Of a stretch of 18,355 nt of DNA, positions 1 to 7,126 are shown one piece after another. Within the stretch, counting starts at the first letter, position 1, and the number at the start of each line of letters is the position of its first letter. The translations under genes and the position numbers were made by a program. The notes under the pieces were generated by a model. It was not told the DNA's origin, ran no database searches, and saw nothing but the letters and a program-made list of their open reading frames with translations. Location: NCBI GenBank assembly GCA_964410945.1, contig CAYPJE010000055.1, forward strand, positions 1-18,355. Reading direction: 5' to 3'. The stretch is from CAYPJE01 sp964410945. Its GTDB lineage: Bacteria; Fidelibacterota; Marinisomatia; Marinisomatales; TCS56.

Positions 1-20
1 TGAATTATGAAGTAGAGGAT

Positions 21-854
21 ATGATGAGACTATTAACTGTGCTTTCGACATTCATTTTACTCCAGGGGATTTCCGCCCAGGAGGTAGCCTGGGAAAAGCA
101 GCTGGTTGGTAACCTGAATGTTACCCAGAACAGTTTTGATAACTGGACAGCCGGTGGCGAGGATGCCTGGAGCTGGCAGATTGATGTTTCCGGGAGCGCC
201 AACAAAACCACCAATAAGTTCCTGTGGAATAATTCCGGAAAATTCTCATTTGGCAAGACCCGGGTTGGTGACCTCGAAGCCCGAAAATCGGCCGATGAGA
301 TAAAACTGGAAAGCGTGCTCACACTACTTCGAGGTGTAATAATCAATCCATATGTCGCGGTAAGCGGGCAGACACAATTTGTCTCCGGTTACATTTACCC
401 GACAGATACCGGCAAAGTTGAGGTATCTGACTTTTTTGATCCGGCCTATTTCACCCAGAGCATTGGTATGGGATACTCACCACTGGAAGAGCTGGCCCTG
501 AGGATGGGTGCTTCATTCAAGGAAACGATCACCAGCGAACATCCTGCACCTTTTGCCGATGATCCCGATACCGATAAGATTGAAGAGTTCAAAGCAGAAC
601 TGGGAGCAGAGCTGATAGCCGATTATTCGAAAACGTTCAACGAAAACCTGCAGTTAAATTCCAAACTGGAGCTGTTTTCCAATCTGAATGCATTTGAGGA
701 AATCGATGCCAACTGGGATACAACTATATCGGCCAAGGTTTCGAAATATATCAGTACTAACCTGAATCTGCGGATTTTCTATGACCGCGATATATCTCCC
801 AAACGACAAATGAAGCAGACGCTGTCATTGGGTGTCTCGTATGTTTTTATTTAA
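21..854 (+). CDS. DUF3078-like outer-membrane beta-barrel protein
   Basis: The 277-residue product begins with a signal peptide (about residues 1-19, ending in a GISAQ cleavage region). Next comes a W-rich motif, NWTAGGEDAWSW at about residues 41-52, followed by alternating beta-strand-like segments, and the protein ends in an aromatic/hydrophobic terminus (SYVFI) as many outer-membrane barrels do. The NW-x-x-GG-E motif, followed by a segment resembling 'WNNSGKFSFG', is typical as I know it of the DUF3078 family, common in Bacteroidota and relatives. The function of that family is unknown. An outer-membrane location is inferred from the signal peptide and strand pattern. The start is uncertain between ATG 21 and ATG 24; the GAGG at 15-18 is better spaced for 24. 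The gene appears to be its own transcription unit, because a strong terminator follows 17 bases after the stop. I do not recognise anything upstream in the 20 bases available. Confidence 0.78.
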   Translation: MMRLLTVLSTFILLQGISAQEVAWEKQLVGNLNVTQNSFDNWTAGGEDAWSWQIDVSGSANKTTNKFLWNNSGKFSFGKTRVGDLEARKSADEIKLESVLTLLRGVIINPYVAVSGQTQFVSGYIYPTDTGKVEVSDFFDPAYFTQSIGMGYSPLEELALRMGASFKETITSEHPAPFADDPDTDKIEEFKAELGAELIADYSKTFNENLQLNSKLELFSNLNAFEEIDANWDTTISAKVSKYISTNLNLRIFYDRDISPKRQMKQTLSLGVSYVFI

Positions 855-871
855 GAATTAATTAAATATAT

Positions 872-898
872 AGCCCTGGTAATTGCCAGGGCTTTTTA
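872..898 (+). terminator. rho-independent terminator after the DUF3078-like gene
   Basis: A perfect 8-bp stem (AGCCCTGG at 872-879 pairing with CCAGGGCT at 886-893) encloses a 6-base loop and runs straight into a T run (TTTTT at 893-897). It lies 17 bases past the stop at 854 and separates this gene from the fliB-like gene that starts at 955. Confidence 0.9.
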
Positions 899-954
899 TT
901 CTGGCAGAGATTTTGTAGTATATTCAACTAAAACATGATGTTGATTGTGATACT

Positions 955-2184
955 ATGAAGCGTGACCTCAGATACCTGGATTACCTGGCGGATTTTACCT
1001 GTAGCGGCAAAGATTGCGAGGATTCCTGCTGTATTCAGTGGCGGATTTACCTGGATCAGCAGACTTTCGAACATTATCAGACGATAAGCGATCCTGGTTT
1101 GCAGTCTGTGATTTCAAGTAATGTGGAATTAATTGAAGTGAATCGTACGGCCGCTCATTATGGCAGGATCAATCTGACAGAAGAACGGAAATGTCCATTT
1201 TTGACCGCTGATAATCTATGTTCCCTGCAATGCAAGCTGGGGACGGGTGCGTTGTCACAGACCTGCCTGACATACCCCAGGGTTTTTAATTCTGTCGCTG
1301 GTGTTCTGGAAGGTTCGGCGGCAATTTCCTGTCCCGAGGTGGCCCGGAAAGTTTTGCTGTGCACCGAAGGCATTAAGATCAGGGAAAAAAAACTGGAACT
1401 GGATAATCGTTTCGCCCTTAATCGGACGATCGACAGTGATGGCGGACAGTATCAAAGTGAATGTTTTCTTGCCATCCGGAATTGGGTACTCCAGTTGGTC
1501 CAGGATCGCAGCTTGGAAATAGAGGATCGACTGACGGTTCTGGGACTGTTCTGTGAAAAAGCCGAACCGGTGATCCGCCGGGGTGCTGATAGACAGATTA
1601 AGGAATTGCTGGATGAATTCAATCGCTTCCAAGCTAAAGATGAGTTAAGTGAGTATCTGAAGGATATACCATGTAACCGGAATCAGCAATTGGCCTTTCT
1701 GGTTGAGATCGCCGAGGAGAAAATGCGGCGGGGGACAAACATTGCCACATTCAAAGAAAAGCACCGGTTGTTTTTAAATGCTATTAAGCATAAATCGGGA
1801 TTATTCCATCAACGGACAGCGAATATATATCAAACGTATCACGATGAGTTTTATCAATTGTTCTTTAAGGAAAAGTCTCATATCCTTGAAAATTATTTAG
1901 TCAATTATCTGTTTCTGAACCTATTTCCCAGGGATGATGCTGAACCGGGTTCGATCATTTATGCTTATGCGCGTCTGGTACTCAATTTTGCCTTGCTCAG
2001 GATGTATCTGACCGGCATTGGGGGCTGCCAGGGTGGTTTAACAGAGAATTCGGTGGTCGAACTGATCTACAGCTATGGAAAGGCGATTGAACACGATACC
2101 GGCTTTCTGGATGATATACTGGTCACCATGTCCAATAATCACCTGCTGACTGTTTCCCAATTACTGGTGCTGGTACGAACCTAG
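955..2184 (+). CDS. FliB-family (flagellin lysine-N-methylase-like) cysteine-cluster protein
   Basis: The 409-residue protein has no signal peptide and is probably cytoplasmic. Seen directly: an N-terminal cysteine cluster, C16-x4-C21-x3-C25-C26, within FTCSGKDCEDSCCIQWRIYL. A second cysteine-rich stretch follows, with CPFL, CSLQCKLG and TCLTYPR at about residues 82-105, then a SCPE motif near residue 125. The C-terminal half contains LENYLVNYLFLNLFPRD. These elements, in this order and at about 400 residues, match the FliB family. In Salmonella, FliB methylates surface lysines of flagellin and carries a [4Fe-4S] cluster that takes part in methyl transfer. No flagellin or other flagellar gene lies in this window, so the substrate here is unknown and could be another protein. 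The Shine-Dalgarno before ATG 955 is weak. The gene converges on the regulator at 2191-3039 with 6 bases between stop codons and no hairpin terminator between them. Confidence 0.82.
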   Translation: MKRDLRYLDYLADFTCSGKDCEDSCCIQWRIYLDQQTFEHYQTISDPGLQSVISSNVELIEVNRTAAHYGRINLTEERKCPFLTADNLCSLQCKLGTGALSQTCLTYPRVFNSVAGVLEGSAAISCPEVARKVLLCTEGIKIREKKLELDNRFALNRTIDSDGGQYQSECFLAIRNWVLQLVQDRSLEIEDRLTVLGLFCEKAEPVIRRGADRQIKELLDEFNRFQAKDELSEYLKDIPCNRNQQLAFLVEIAEEKMRRGTNIATFKEKHRLFLNAIKHKSGLFHQRTANIYQTYHDEFYQLFFKEKSHILENYLVNYLFLNLFPRDDAEPGSIIYAYARLVLNFALLRMYLTGIGGCQGGLTENSVVELIYSYGKAIEHDTGFLDDILVTMSNNHLLTVSQLLVLVRT

Positions 2185-2190
2185 TATAAC

Positions 2191-3039
2191 TCAATCCTCG
2201 CTGCTCTTGGTCCAGACCACTTCATTCCCTGCCAGGCGTTCGATGGGGAGGGCCTTATTCCAGATCGCGTCGAATGCGATAGTACACAATTCGGCAAAAC
2301 CGGGATCATCCACATACATCATCATGAAATTGTCAATATCATTAAGCGTTGTCGTAGGTAGACCGATGAAGACTTTGGCCGTATCGAAAACAAACAATTT
2401 TATTGGCAGGTGGTTGGTTATCCGCAGGAAATCATTTTCATGTATCCGTTCGTAGGTTATGCCCTTGTCCTTTACTTCCTCCTGGCCGGTTATGGATCTG
2501 ATCTTAACACCGCGGTCCATGGCATCGATCTGGGCCTGGCGTTGAATTTCTATTGCTTTCTTGGTGGCAGCGGCAAATGGGGGCCGGTTGAAGGCCAGGA
2601 TTTCTATGGTGCTGTTGGAAATCAACTGTAAATAACGGTTGCGGATATTATTCGGATTGATAATTAATTCCACTACGTTTTTTGGACTGCCGGAACCGCT
2701 GTTTTTATACTGTTGCAATAGATTTTCGAAGGTCGTTTCGGCCAGTTCAAATTTATTCTGCTTTTCATTTTCCCATTGCTGGAAAAGGGATTCTTTTACT
2801 GTTTTCGGATCAATGGCTGTGAAATAACGGTTACGTCCTTCGATACGTTCGCTGCATAGTCCGCGTAACACCATTTTACTTAAGATTGAATATATCTTTG
2901 ACCGGTTGACACCGGAGAGCCGGTGCAGATTACTGGCATTTACTTCGCCATATTCCAGCATAATCAGGTACAGTTTTGATTCCCGCTCCGATACACCAAG
3001 ATTGATCAGATCCTGGAGATTCCCATTACTTAAAGCCAT
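2191..3039 (-). CDS. TrmB-like transcriptional regulator, copy 1
   Basis: The 282-residue protein has an N-terminal winged helix-turn-helix of TrmB type at about residues 8-75. It contains LGVSERESKLYLIMLEYG, then ASNLHRLSGVNRSKIYSILSKM as the helix-turn-helix region, then the wing GLCSERIEGRNRYFTAIDP. A helical linker follows at about 80-115 (WENEKQNKFELAETTFENLL). The C-terminal domain, about 120-275, contains DAMDRGVKIRSITGQEEV and LPIKLFVFDTAKVFIGLP. This resembles the PLD-like ligand or effector domain seen in TrmB proteins, which in other organisms bind sugars or related compounds; the ligand here is unknown. No transmembrane segment or signal peptide is seen, so it is probably cytoplasmic and DNA-binding. 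GAGGAC lies just upstream of ATG 3039, giving a reasonable start. It is a tandem paralogue of the gene at 3181-4020 and lies 141 bases downstream of it on the same strand, so the two may share a transcript. Its target genes are not known. Confidence 0.8.
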   Translation of the reverse strand: MALSNGNLQDLINLGVSERESKLYLIMLEYGEVNASNLHRLSGVNRSKIYSILSKMVLRGLCSERIEGRNRYFTAIDPKTVKESLFQQWENEKQNKFELAETTFENLLQQYKNSGSGSPKNVVELIINPNNIRNRYLQLISNSTIEILAFNRPPFAAATKKAIEIQRQAQIDAMDRGVKIRSITGQEEVKDKGITYERIHENDFLRITNHLPIKLFVFDTAKVFIGLPTTTLNDIDNFMMMYVDDPGFAELCTIAFDAIWNKALPIERLAGNEVVWTKSSED

Positions 3040-3085
3040 TTCATAGTCCTCAAGAATACATTAAGCTGTTTTGACACTTGTAGAA

Positions 3086-3112
3086 ATTATAGTAATCGAA
3101 ATGGCTTTACAA
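3086..3112 (-). promoter_or_regulatory. candidate promoter for TrmB-like copy 1
   Basis: On the minus strand a perfect TATAAT (3091 down to 3086) lies 15 bases downstream of TTGTAA (3112 down to 3107), about 47 bases upstream of the ATG at 3039. The -10 box is perfect but the spacing is short and the -35 imperfect, so this is a suggestion only. If real, it would let copy 1 be transcribed without copy 2. Confidence 0.3.
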
Positions 3113-3180
3113 CTAAACAGTCGCTATATATTACCGCAGTGATTAAGTACACCACTGACAGGAATTATTCTATATTATTA

Positions 3181-4020
3181 TCAATCGCTGGACCATACTA
3201 CTTCATTGCCGTCAAGTCGCTCGATAGGCAGGGATTTATTCCAGATAAACTCAAATGATATACGGCATAATTCGGCGAAACCGGGATCATCGACATACAT
3301 CATAGTGAAACTGTTGAAATCGGTTTTTGCAGTGGAGGGGAGTCCGATAAATACTTTGGCCGTGTCGAAAACAAACAATTTTATTGGCAAGTGGTTGGTT
3401 ATCCGCAGGAAATCATTCTCGTGGATTCTTTCGTAGGTTATCCCCTTGTCTTTAACTTCTTCCTGACCGGTTATCGATCTGATCTTAACACCGCGGTCCA
3501 TGGCATCGATCTGAGCTTTATGCTGGATTTCAATTGATTTATTTGTTGCGGCGGCAAATGGTGGCCGGTTAAAAGCCAGAATTTCAATTTGACTTTCGGT
3601 AATCAGTTGAAGGAACCGGTTATGAATATTGTTGGAATTACGGATTAATTCAACGCTGTTCCGGGGACTGTCAGAAGCGCTGTTCTTGTACTGTTGAATA
3701 ATATTTGAGAAAATTGTCTCGGCCAGTTCGAACTTACTCTGTTTTTCATTTTCCCAGTGCAGTAAGAGGGATTCCTTGACCGTTATCGGATCGATTGCGG
3801 TAAAATACCGGTTACGTCCTTCGACACGCTCGCTACACAGGCCACGTAAGACCATCTTGCTAAGAATAGCATAGATCTTTGACCGGTTCACCCCGGTAAG
3901 CCGGTGCAGGTTGCTGGCTGTAGTTTCACCGTATTCCAACATGATTAGATATAATCGAGATTCCCGCTCCGATACACCCAGATTCATCAAGTCATTGAGA
4001 CTTCCGTTGTTTAATGTCAT
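3181..4020 (-). CDS. TrmB-like transcriptional regulator, copy 2
   Basis: The 279-residue protein is a full-length paralogue of copy 1, aligning end to end with only short terminal differences. It has the same layout: an N-terminal winged helix-turn-helix (ASNLHRLTGVNRSKIYAILSKM within residues 8-75), the wing with RNRYFTAIDP, a helical linker at about 80-115 and a C-terminal effector-like domain. About 60 residues of the C-terminal domain, from AQIDAMDRGVKI to KVFIGLP, are identical to copy 1, while the linker and the two ends differ. The DNA-recognition segment differs from copy 1 by S/T and S/A swaps only, so both proteins may bind similar sites. The start ATG 4020 is preceded by AGGGAT about 9 bases upstream. 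This gene is first of the tandem pair and is separated from the HAF-repeat gene upstream by a strong terminator. Heterodimer formation or cross-regulation with copy 1 is inference. Confidence 0.8.
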   Translation of the reverse strand: MTLNNGSLNDLMNLGVSERESRLYLIMLEYGETTASNLHRLTGVNRSKIYAILSKMVLRGLCSERVEGRNRYFTAIDPITVKESLLLHWENEKQSKFELAETIFSNIIQQYKNSASDSPRNSVELIRNSNNIHNRFLQLITESQIEILAFNRPPFAAATNKSIEIQHKAQIDAMDRGVKIRSITGQEEVKDKGITYERIHENDFLRITNHLPIKLFVFDTAKVFIGLPSTAKTDFNSFTMMYVDDPGFAELCRISFEFIWNKSLPIERLDGNEVVWSSD

Positions 4021-4165
4021 AAAATCATCCCTAAGTCTAGTGTTCAGCGTTTGTTAAGTCCAGCATGTAATTCTGGTATGCGGTTTGTGGATTTACCTTC
4101 ATTGAATTATGTTCAGTACGATCCGTTGTTTTTAACCACAATCGTCGGCAGGCAGATGGAAATAA

Positions 4166-4194
4166 ATGAAAGGGGGTTGATAACCCCCTTTCAT
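4166..4194 (-). terminator. strong rho-independent terminator after the 803-residue secreted protein gene
   Basis: A perfect 13-bp inverted repeat (ATGAAAGGGGGTT at 4166-4178 with its complement at 4182-4194) encloses a 3-base loop. On the minus strand the stem ends in TTTCAT followed by TTATTTCC, and it begins 18 bases past the stop at 4213. It insulates the tandem TrmB-like genes from the secreted protein gene upstream of them. Confidence 0.85.
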
Positions 4195-4212
4195 CTGTAT
4201 GAGGACCTCTAG

Positions 4213-6624
4213 CTAACGTAGATAGGTCAAGGTTTTCATATCGGTAAACTCACCAGCGGTAAGTTTATAGAGATATATACCCGATGACACTCTCAGTCCC
4301 TGGCTGTTAAGACCATTCCAGACGGCACTATGATTGCCGGCCTCCAGATTGGAATTAACGAGTTTAGTGACCTCACGACCGGTAAGGTCATAAATCACCA
4401 ATACGACTTTTTCTGCCTGTGGCAGGGCAAAATTGATTGTCGTGGAAGGATTGAATGGATTGGGGTAATTCTGTGAAAGAGCAAATTCTTCCGGCAGATT
4501 GTCATTATCATTGATTCCAAGAACTTCCAATGAGATTGTGGAGCTGGATTCACCAACATTGTTGTGAATATCCATACCGGCAACGGCATAGTAATACGTT
4601 GTACCGGCAGTAACCTCGCTGTCCGTGAAATCAGTTGAGTTGGTTTGCCCAACCAGAACACCATCACTTAAGCTGGCATCGGATCCACGATATACTTTGT
4701 AGTAGCCCAGATCATTGATATTAACCGGAGACCAGGTCAACTGGACACTTGGTCCGCTGATGATCTCACCGGCCAGATTGGTTGGAGCCGGCGGAGCGAT
4801 ATTATCTACGGAATAACCACTCATCACTGCGGAGATAAATACATCCTGTCCCAAGGCTGCGACAACACGGAAATCCTGTGAGTTGGTTGTGCCATCATCG
4901 ACAGAATTGTTGACTGTGTTAACCTGTACGGCATAGGCATCATCGCCGTAAGCAGCCGTGGTGGCAACGGCGACCCAGGTATCACCGATATAGGTCTGTA
5001 CCGTATAAAGTTCGTTGGTCATCCCGCCGAGAATATCAAAGCCGGAAGCCACAAATTCAACGATGACTTTACCGCCCTGGTCTTCGGGTACATCGGATAC
5101 GCTGGTCATGGTCGGCTCATCCAGGAAGCGCCGGATCTCAAATACTTCAGATTCCGTTGCAATGGATTCGGCACCGTCATATTGTGCAAATACACGCCAT
5201 TTGTAATAACCGCCGACAGTTATATCGTGGTGATACTCATCTTCGGCCAGGCCGGTAACCAGTTCGGTCCAACTGCCCCATTCATCGCCATAAGGTTGAT
5301 AAGCAGATTCAACCTTGAAGGTGTAATTGTAAGGCATGACATTTTCCCACTCCAGATCGATTCCGGCGGGAATTATTTGAATATCGTCGGTATATTCGAT
5401 ATCCAGGTGAACCGGAGGGCTTACATCAGGAAGTACAACCCACATGTAGGCATATTGGTAATAATCATTGTCATAACTGATCAGCAGTTTTTTTCCGGAT
5501 GAATCGGCTGCTATTACTTGTGCCATACGCATGGGGCCGGTCTGTGCAGGCGGGGCCTCCAGACCAAGGGCGGTCAGGGCGTATTCAAGGTCGATCGCTC
5601 CGCCTTCATGATGGTACATGTAGGCATGGTTCGGGCCGCCCCAGGGACCGCCGGCTTCCTGGCAATAACCGAAAACAGTACCATCGTTCGCTACGTACAG
5701 TGCGCGTGAGCTGCCCAGAATGCCTGGAATCGCTGGCAGTTGAATGGTCGTGTCCACACCGTTTATTTCAGTAACGAGGTGATAAGGTTGTCCGGACATA
5801 GTATATGCACCGGCTCCGGAATAATGTTTTCCGTTGACACTGATTACAGCGTAATTCATATCCACAATCGGTGAATCGATCCGGGTTGTGTCGTAGCTGC
5901 CTTCACTGTTGAGCGTCCATTTGAAAGGATATGCTGTCCATCCTTCATAACTGGCCCCGATTAATACTGAGCCATCGCCGCTGATTGCTGTGATTGTTGA
6001 ATTACTACCATAATCCAGCCTGGGAAGCGTATCAAGCGTCAGGCTGTCAAGATTGTAGACGAAAGGAATATCACCTTTATCCAGTGTTGGCATGGCGCCG
6101 GCGACGATCCGGCCGTCAGCGCTGATTACATTGGCCGTACCAAAGTTGGTGCTGCCGTATTTCAGGGTATCATCCAATACACCAAGTGGAATCCATTTCC
6201 CCCAACTGTTAGCGTCAGCGACGGCTGCTATCTGGGCATTGAAAAGGGTATCAGGGATCGTGTCACCATCGGCATCAAATATATATTCCGGCCAGGTGAA
6301 ACGGCCGGCTGTGGTACCATTTACGGCAATATCTTTGATATCAGCGACACTGCCGCCACTTACATATCCGCCATACCCTGAGGGAGTATTTCCATCCTGC
6401 CAGCCGGCAAAATCACTGGTGTTCCAGGTAAAAAACTGGTAGTCGGCCCACGAGGGTCCCTGTTTTGTGGCAACTTTATTGCCGGCATCATCCATGATCC
6501 ATGGTCCGGATATCCCATCATAGGTGATTATCTCAGAGATGTCCACCGCCTCGATCAACTGAGCCTGAATAATACCGAAGCACATTATCAGTACTGTTAT
6601 TATTACTAATCGCATCTGCTTCAT
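4213..6624 (-). CDS. secreted HAF-repeat / fibronectin-III protein with T9SS-type C-terminal sorting domain
   Basis: The frame opens at TTG 6633, but AAGGAG (about 6640-6635) abuts that codon and is 10 bases from ATG 6624, so ATG 6624 is preferred, giving 803 residues. Seen in order: signal peptide (about 1-22, MRLVIITVLIMCFGIIQAQ); a globular region with WPEYIF and DADGDTIPD; HAF-like repeats at about 160-385 (VISADGRIVAGA, AISGDGSVLIGAS, VISVNGKHYSGAG, VANDGTVFGY); two beta-rich stretches at about 405-600; a fibronectin-III module at about 610-700 (VQLTWSPVNINDLGYYKVYRG); and a sorting domain from about 715 with QNYPNPFNPSTT, IYDLTGREV and SSGIYLYKL. T9SS sorting domains direct export across the outer membrane with release or surface attachment. 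HAF-type repeats are known mainly from extracellular proteins and have no assigned function. No catalytic motif was recognised. The gene is divergent from a similar one at 7127-8824 and ends at a strong terminator. Confidence 0.85.
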   Translation of the reverse strand: MKQMRLVIITVLIMCFGIIQAQLIEAVDISEIITYDGISGPWIMDDAGNKVATKQGPSWADYQFFTWNTSDFAGWQDGNTPSGYGGYVSGGSVADIKDIAVNGTTAGRFTWPEYIFDADGDTIPDTLFNAQIAAVADANSWGKWIPLGVLDDTLKYGSTNFGTANVISADGRIVAGAMPTLDKGDIPFVYNLDSLTLDTLPRLDYGSNSTITAISGDGSVLIGASYEGWTAYPFKWTLNSEGSYDTTRIDSPIVDMNYAVISVNGKHYSGAGAYTMSGQPYHLVTEINGVDTTIQLPAIPGILGSSRALYVANDGTVFGYCQEAGGPWGGPNHAYMYHHEGGAIDLEYALTALGLEAPPAQTGPMRMAQVIAADSSGKKLLISYDNDYYQYAYMWVVLPDVSPPVHLDIEYTDDIQIIPAGIDLEWENVMPYNYTFKVESAYQPYGDEWGSWTELVTGLAEDEYHHDITVGGYYKWRVFAQYDGAESIATESEVFEIRRFLDEPTMTSVSDVPEDQGGKVIVEFVASGFDILGGMTNELYTVQTYIGDTWVAVATTAAYGDDAYAVQVNTVNNSVDDGTTNSQDFRVVAALGQDVFISAVMSGYSVDNIAPPAPTNLAGEIISGPSVQLTWSPVNINDLGYYKVYRGSDASLSDGVLVGQTNSTDFTDSEVTAGTTYYYAVAGMDIHNNVGESSSTISLEVLGINDNDNLPEEFALSQNYPNPFNPSTTINFALPQAEKVVLVIYDLTGREVTKLVNSNLEAGNHSAVWNGLNSQGLRVSSGIYLYKLTAGEFTDMKTLTYLR

Positions 6625-6694
6625 AAATTTCAATCTCCTTTGCTGTTTGATTGCTTTATGAAAGTTATGATAATTGACATAGTAAAGTTAAAGC

Positions 6695-6713
6695 TACCCA
6701 TAGGGGGGTAACA
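6695..6713. promoter_or_regulatory. candidate operator site 1 (TACCC...GGGTAACA)
   Basis: TACCC (6695-6699) and GGGTA (6706-6710) form an inverted repeat with a 6-base spacer, extended by ACA. On the minus strand the 14 bases 6713-6700 read TGTTACCCCCCTAT, matching 11 of 14 bases of the plus-strand site at 6982. It lies about 75 bases upstream of ATG 6624 of the minus-strand gene. Regulatory function is inferred from position and repetition only. Confidence 0.3.
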
Positions 6714-6981
6714 AGAATTTTTACAAAATACTTGAAGTAAATATTGTCTTCTGGTTGAGTAAGGAGTGGTAAAGTAGTGATAGTGATTACAGGATGCTGA
6801 TTTGCAGGAATGTAGTAAGTAGATGAAATTATATTAAATAGAGTAAAGTATAGTGATGTTATTCGATCAATTTCTGTTTCATGATATCGGATTGTATTTG
6901 AGCGTAGAATATTCAGTATATTGCCGGTGGTTTCTAATATCAGAGCAGAATGATATATAGAAAATAACCGTAAAGTTTTAC

Positions 6982-7006
6982 TGTAACCCCCTTAAAAGCG
7001 GTAACA
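6982..7006. promoter_or_regulatory. candidate operator site 2 (TGTAACC...GGTAACA)
   Basis: TGTAACC (6982-6988) and GGTAACA (7000-7006) form an imperfect inverted repeat (6 of 7 positions) with an 11-base spacer, 121 bases upstream of ATG 7127. GGTAACAA (7000-7007) also occurs at site 1 (6707-6714). The pairing of one site with each divergent gene suggests a shared regulator, but this is inference. Confidence 0.3.
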
Positions 7007-7051
7007 AACTATTGCAATAGGGCTTATTGTGACCTTATCTTTCGACCGGAA

Positions 7052-7069
7052 TAACGTACCATTAACGTA
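7052..7069 (+). promoter_or_regulatory. paired TAACGTA direct repeats
   Basis: TAACGTA occurs at 7052-7058 and again at 7063-7069, so the copies start 11 bases apart, about one turn of the helix. They lie 58-75 bases upstream of ATG 7127. In-phase direct repeats are typical of binding sites for dimeric response regulators, but no specific regulator can be named. Confidence 0.25.
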
Positions 7070-7126
7070 ATAATGATATTCTGCAGTAGAAATATCAATG
7101 CGGAACAGCGGTAAAGGAAAATTTAA

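Larger units (their letters stand above)
6625..7126. other. divergent intergenic region between two HAF-repeat genes
   Basis: About 500 AT-rich bases separate the two divergent secreted-protein genes, and no credible coding frame is seen. It should hold promoters for both directions, but I could not assign either confidently. It contains two imperfect palindromes built on GGTAAC (6695-6713 and 6982-7006) and a pair of TAACGTA direct repeats (7052-7069), listed separately. Confidence 0.7.

Noticed and set aside
935..958. Seven-codon frame overlapping the fliB-like start (ATGA overlap)
   Set aside because: It could suggest a leader peptide with translational coupling, but it has no Shine-Dalgarno and is too short to distinguish from chance.
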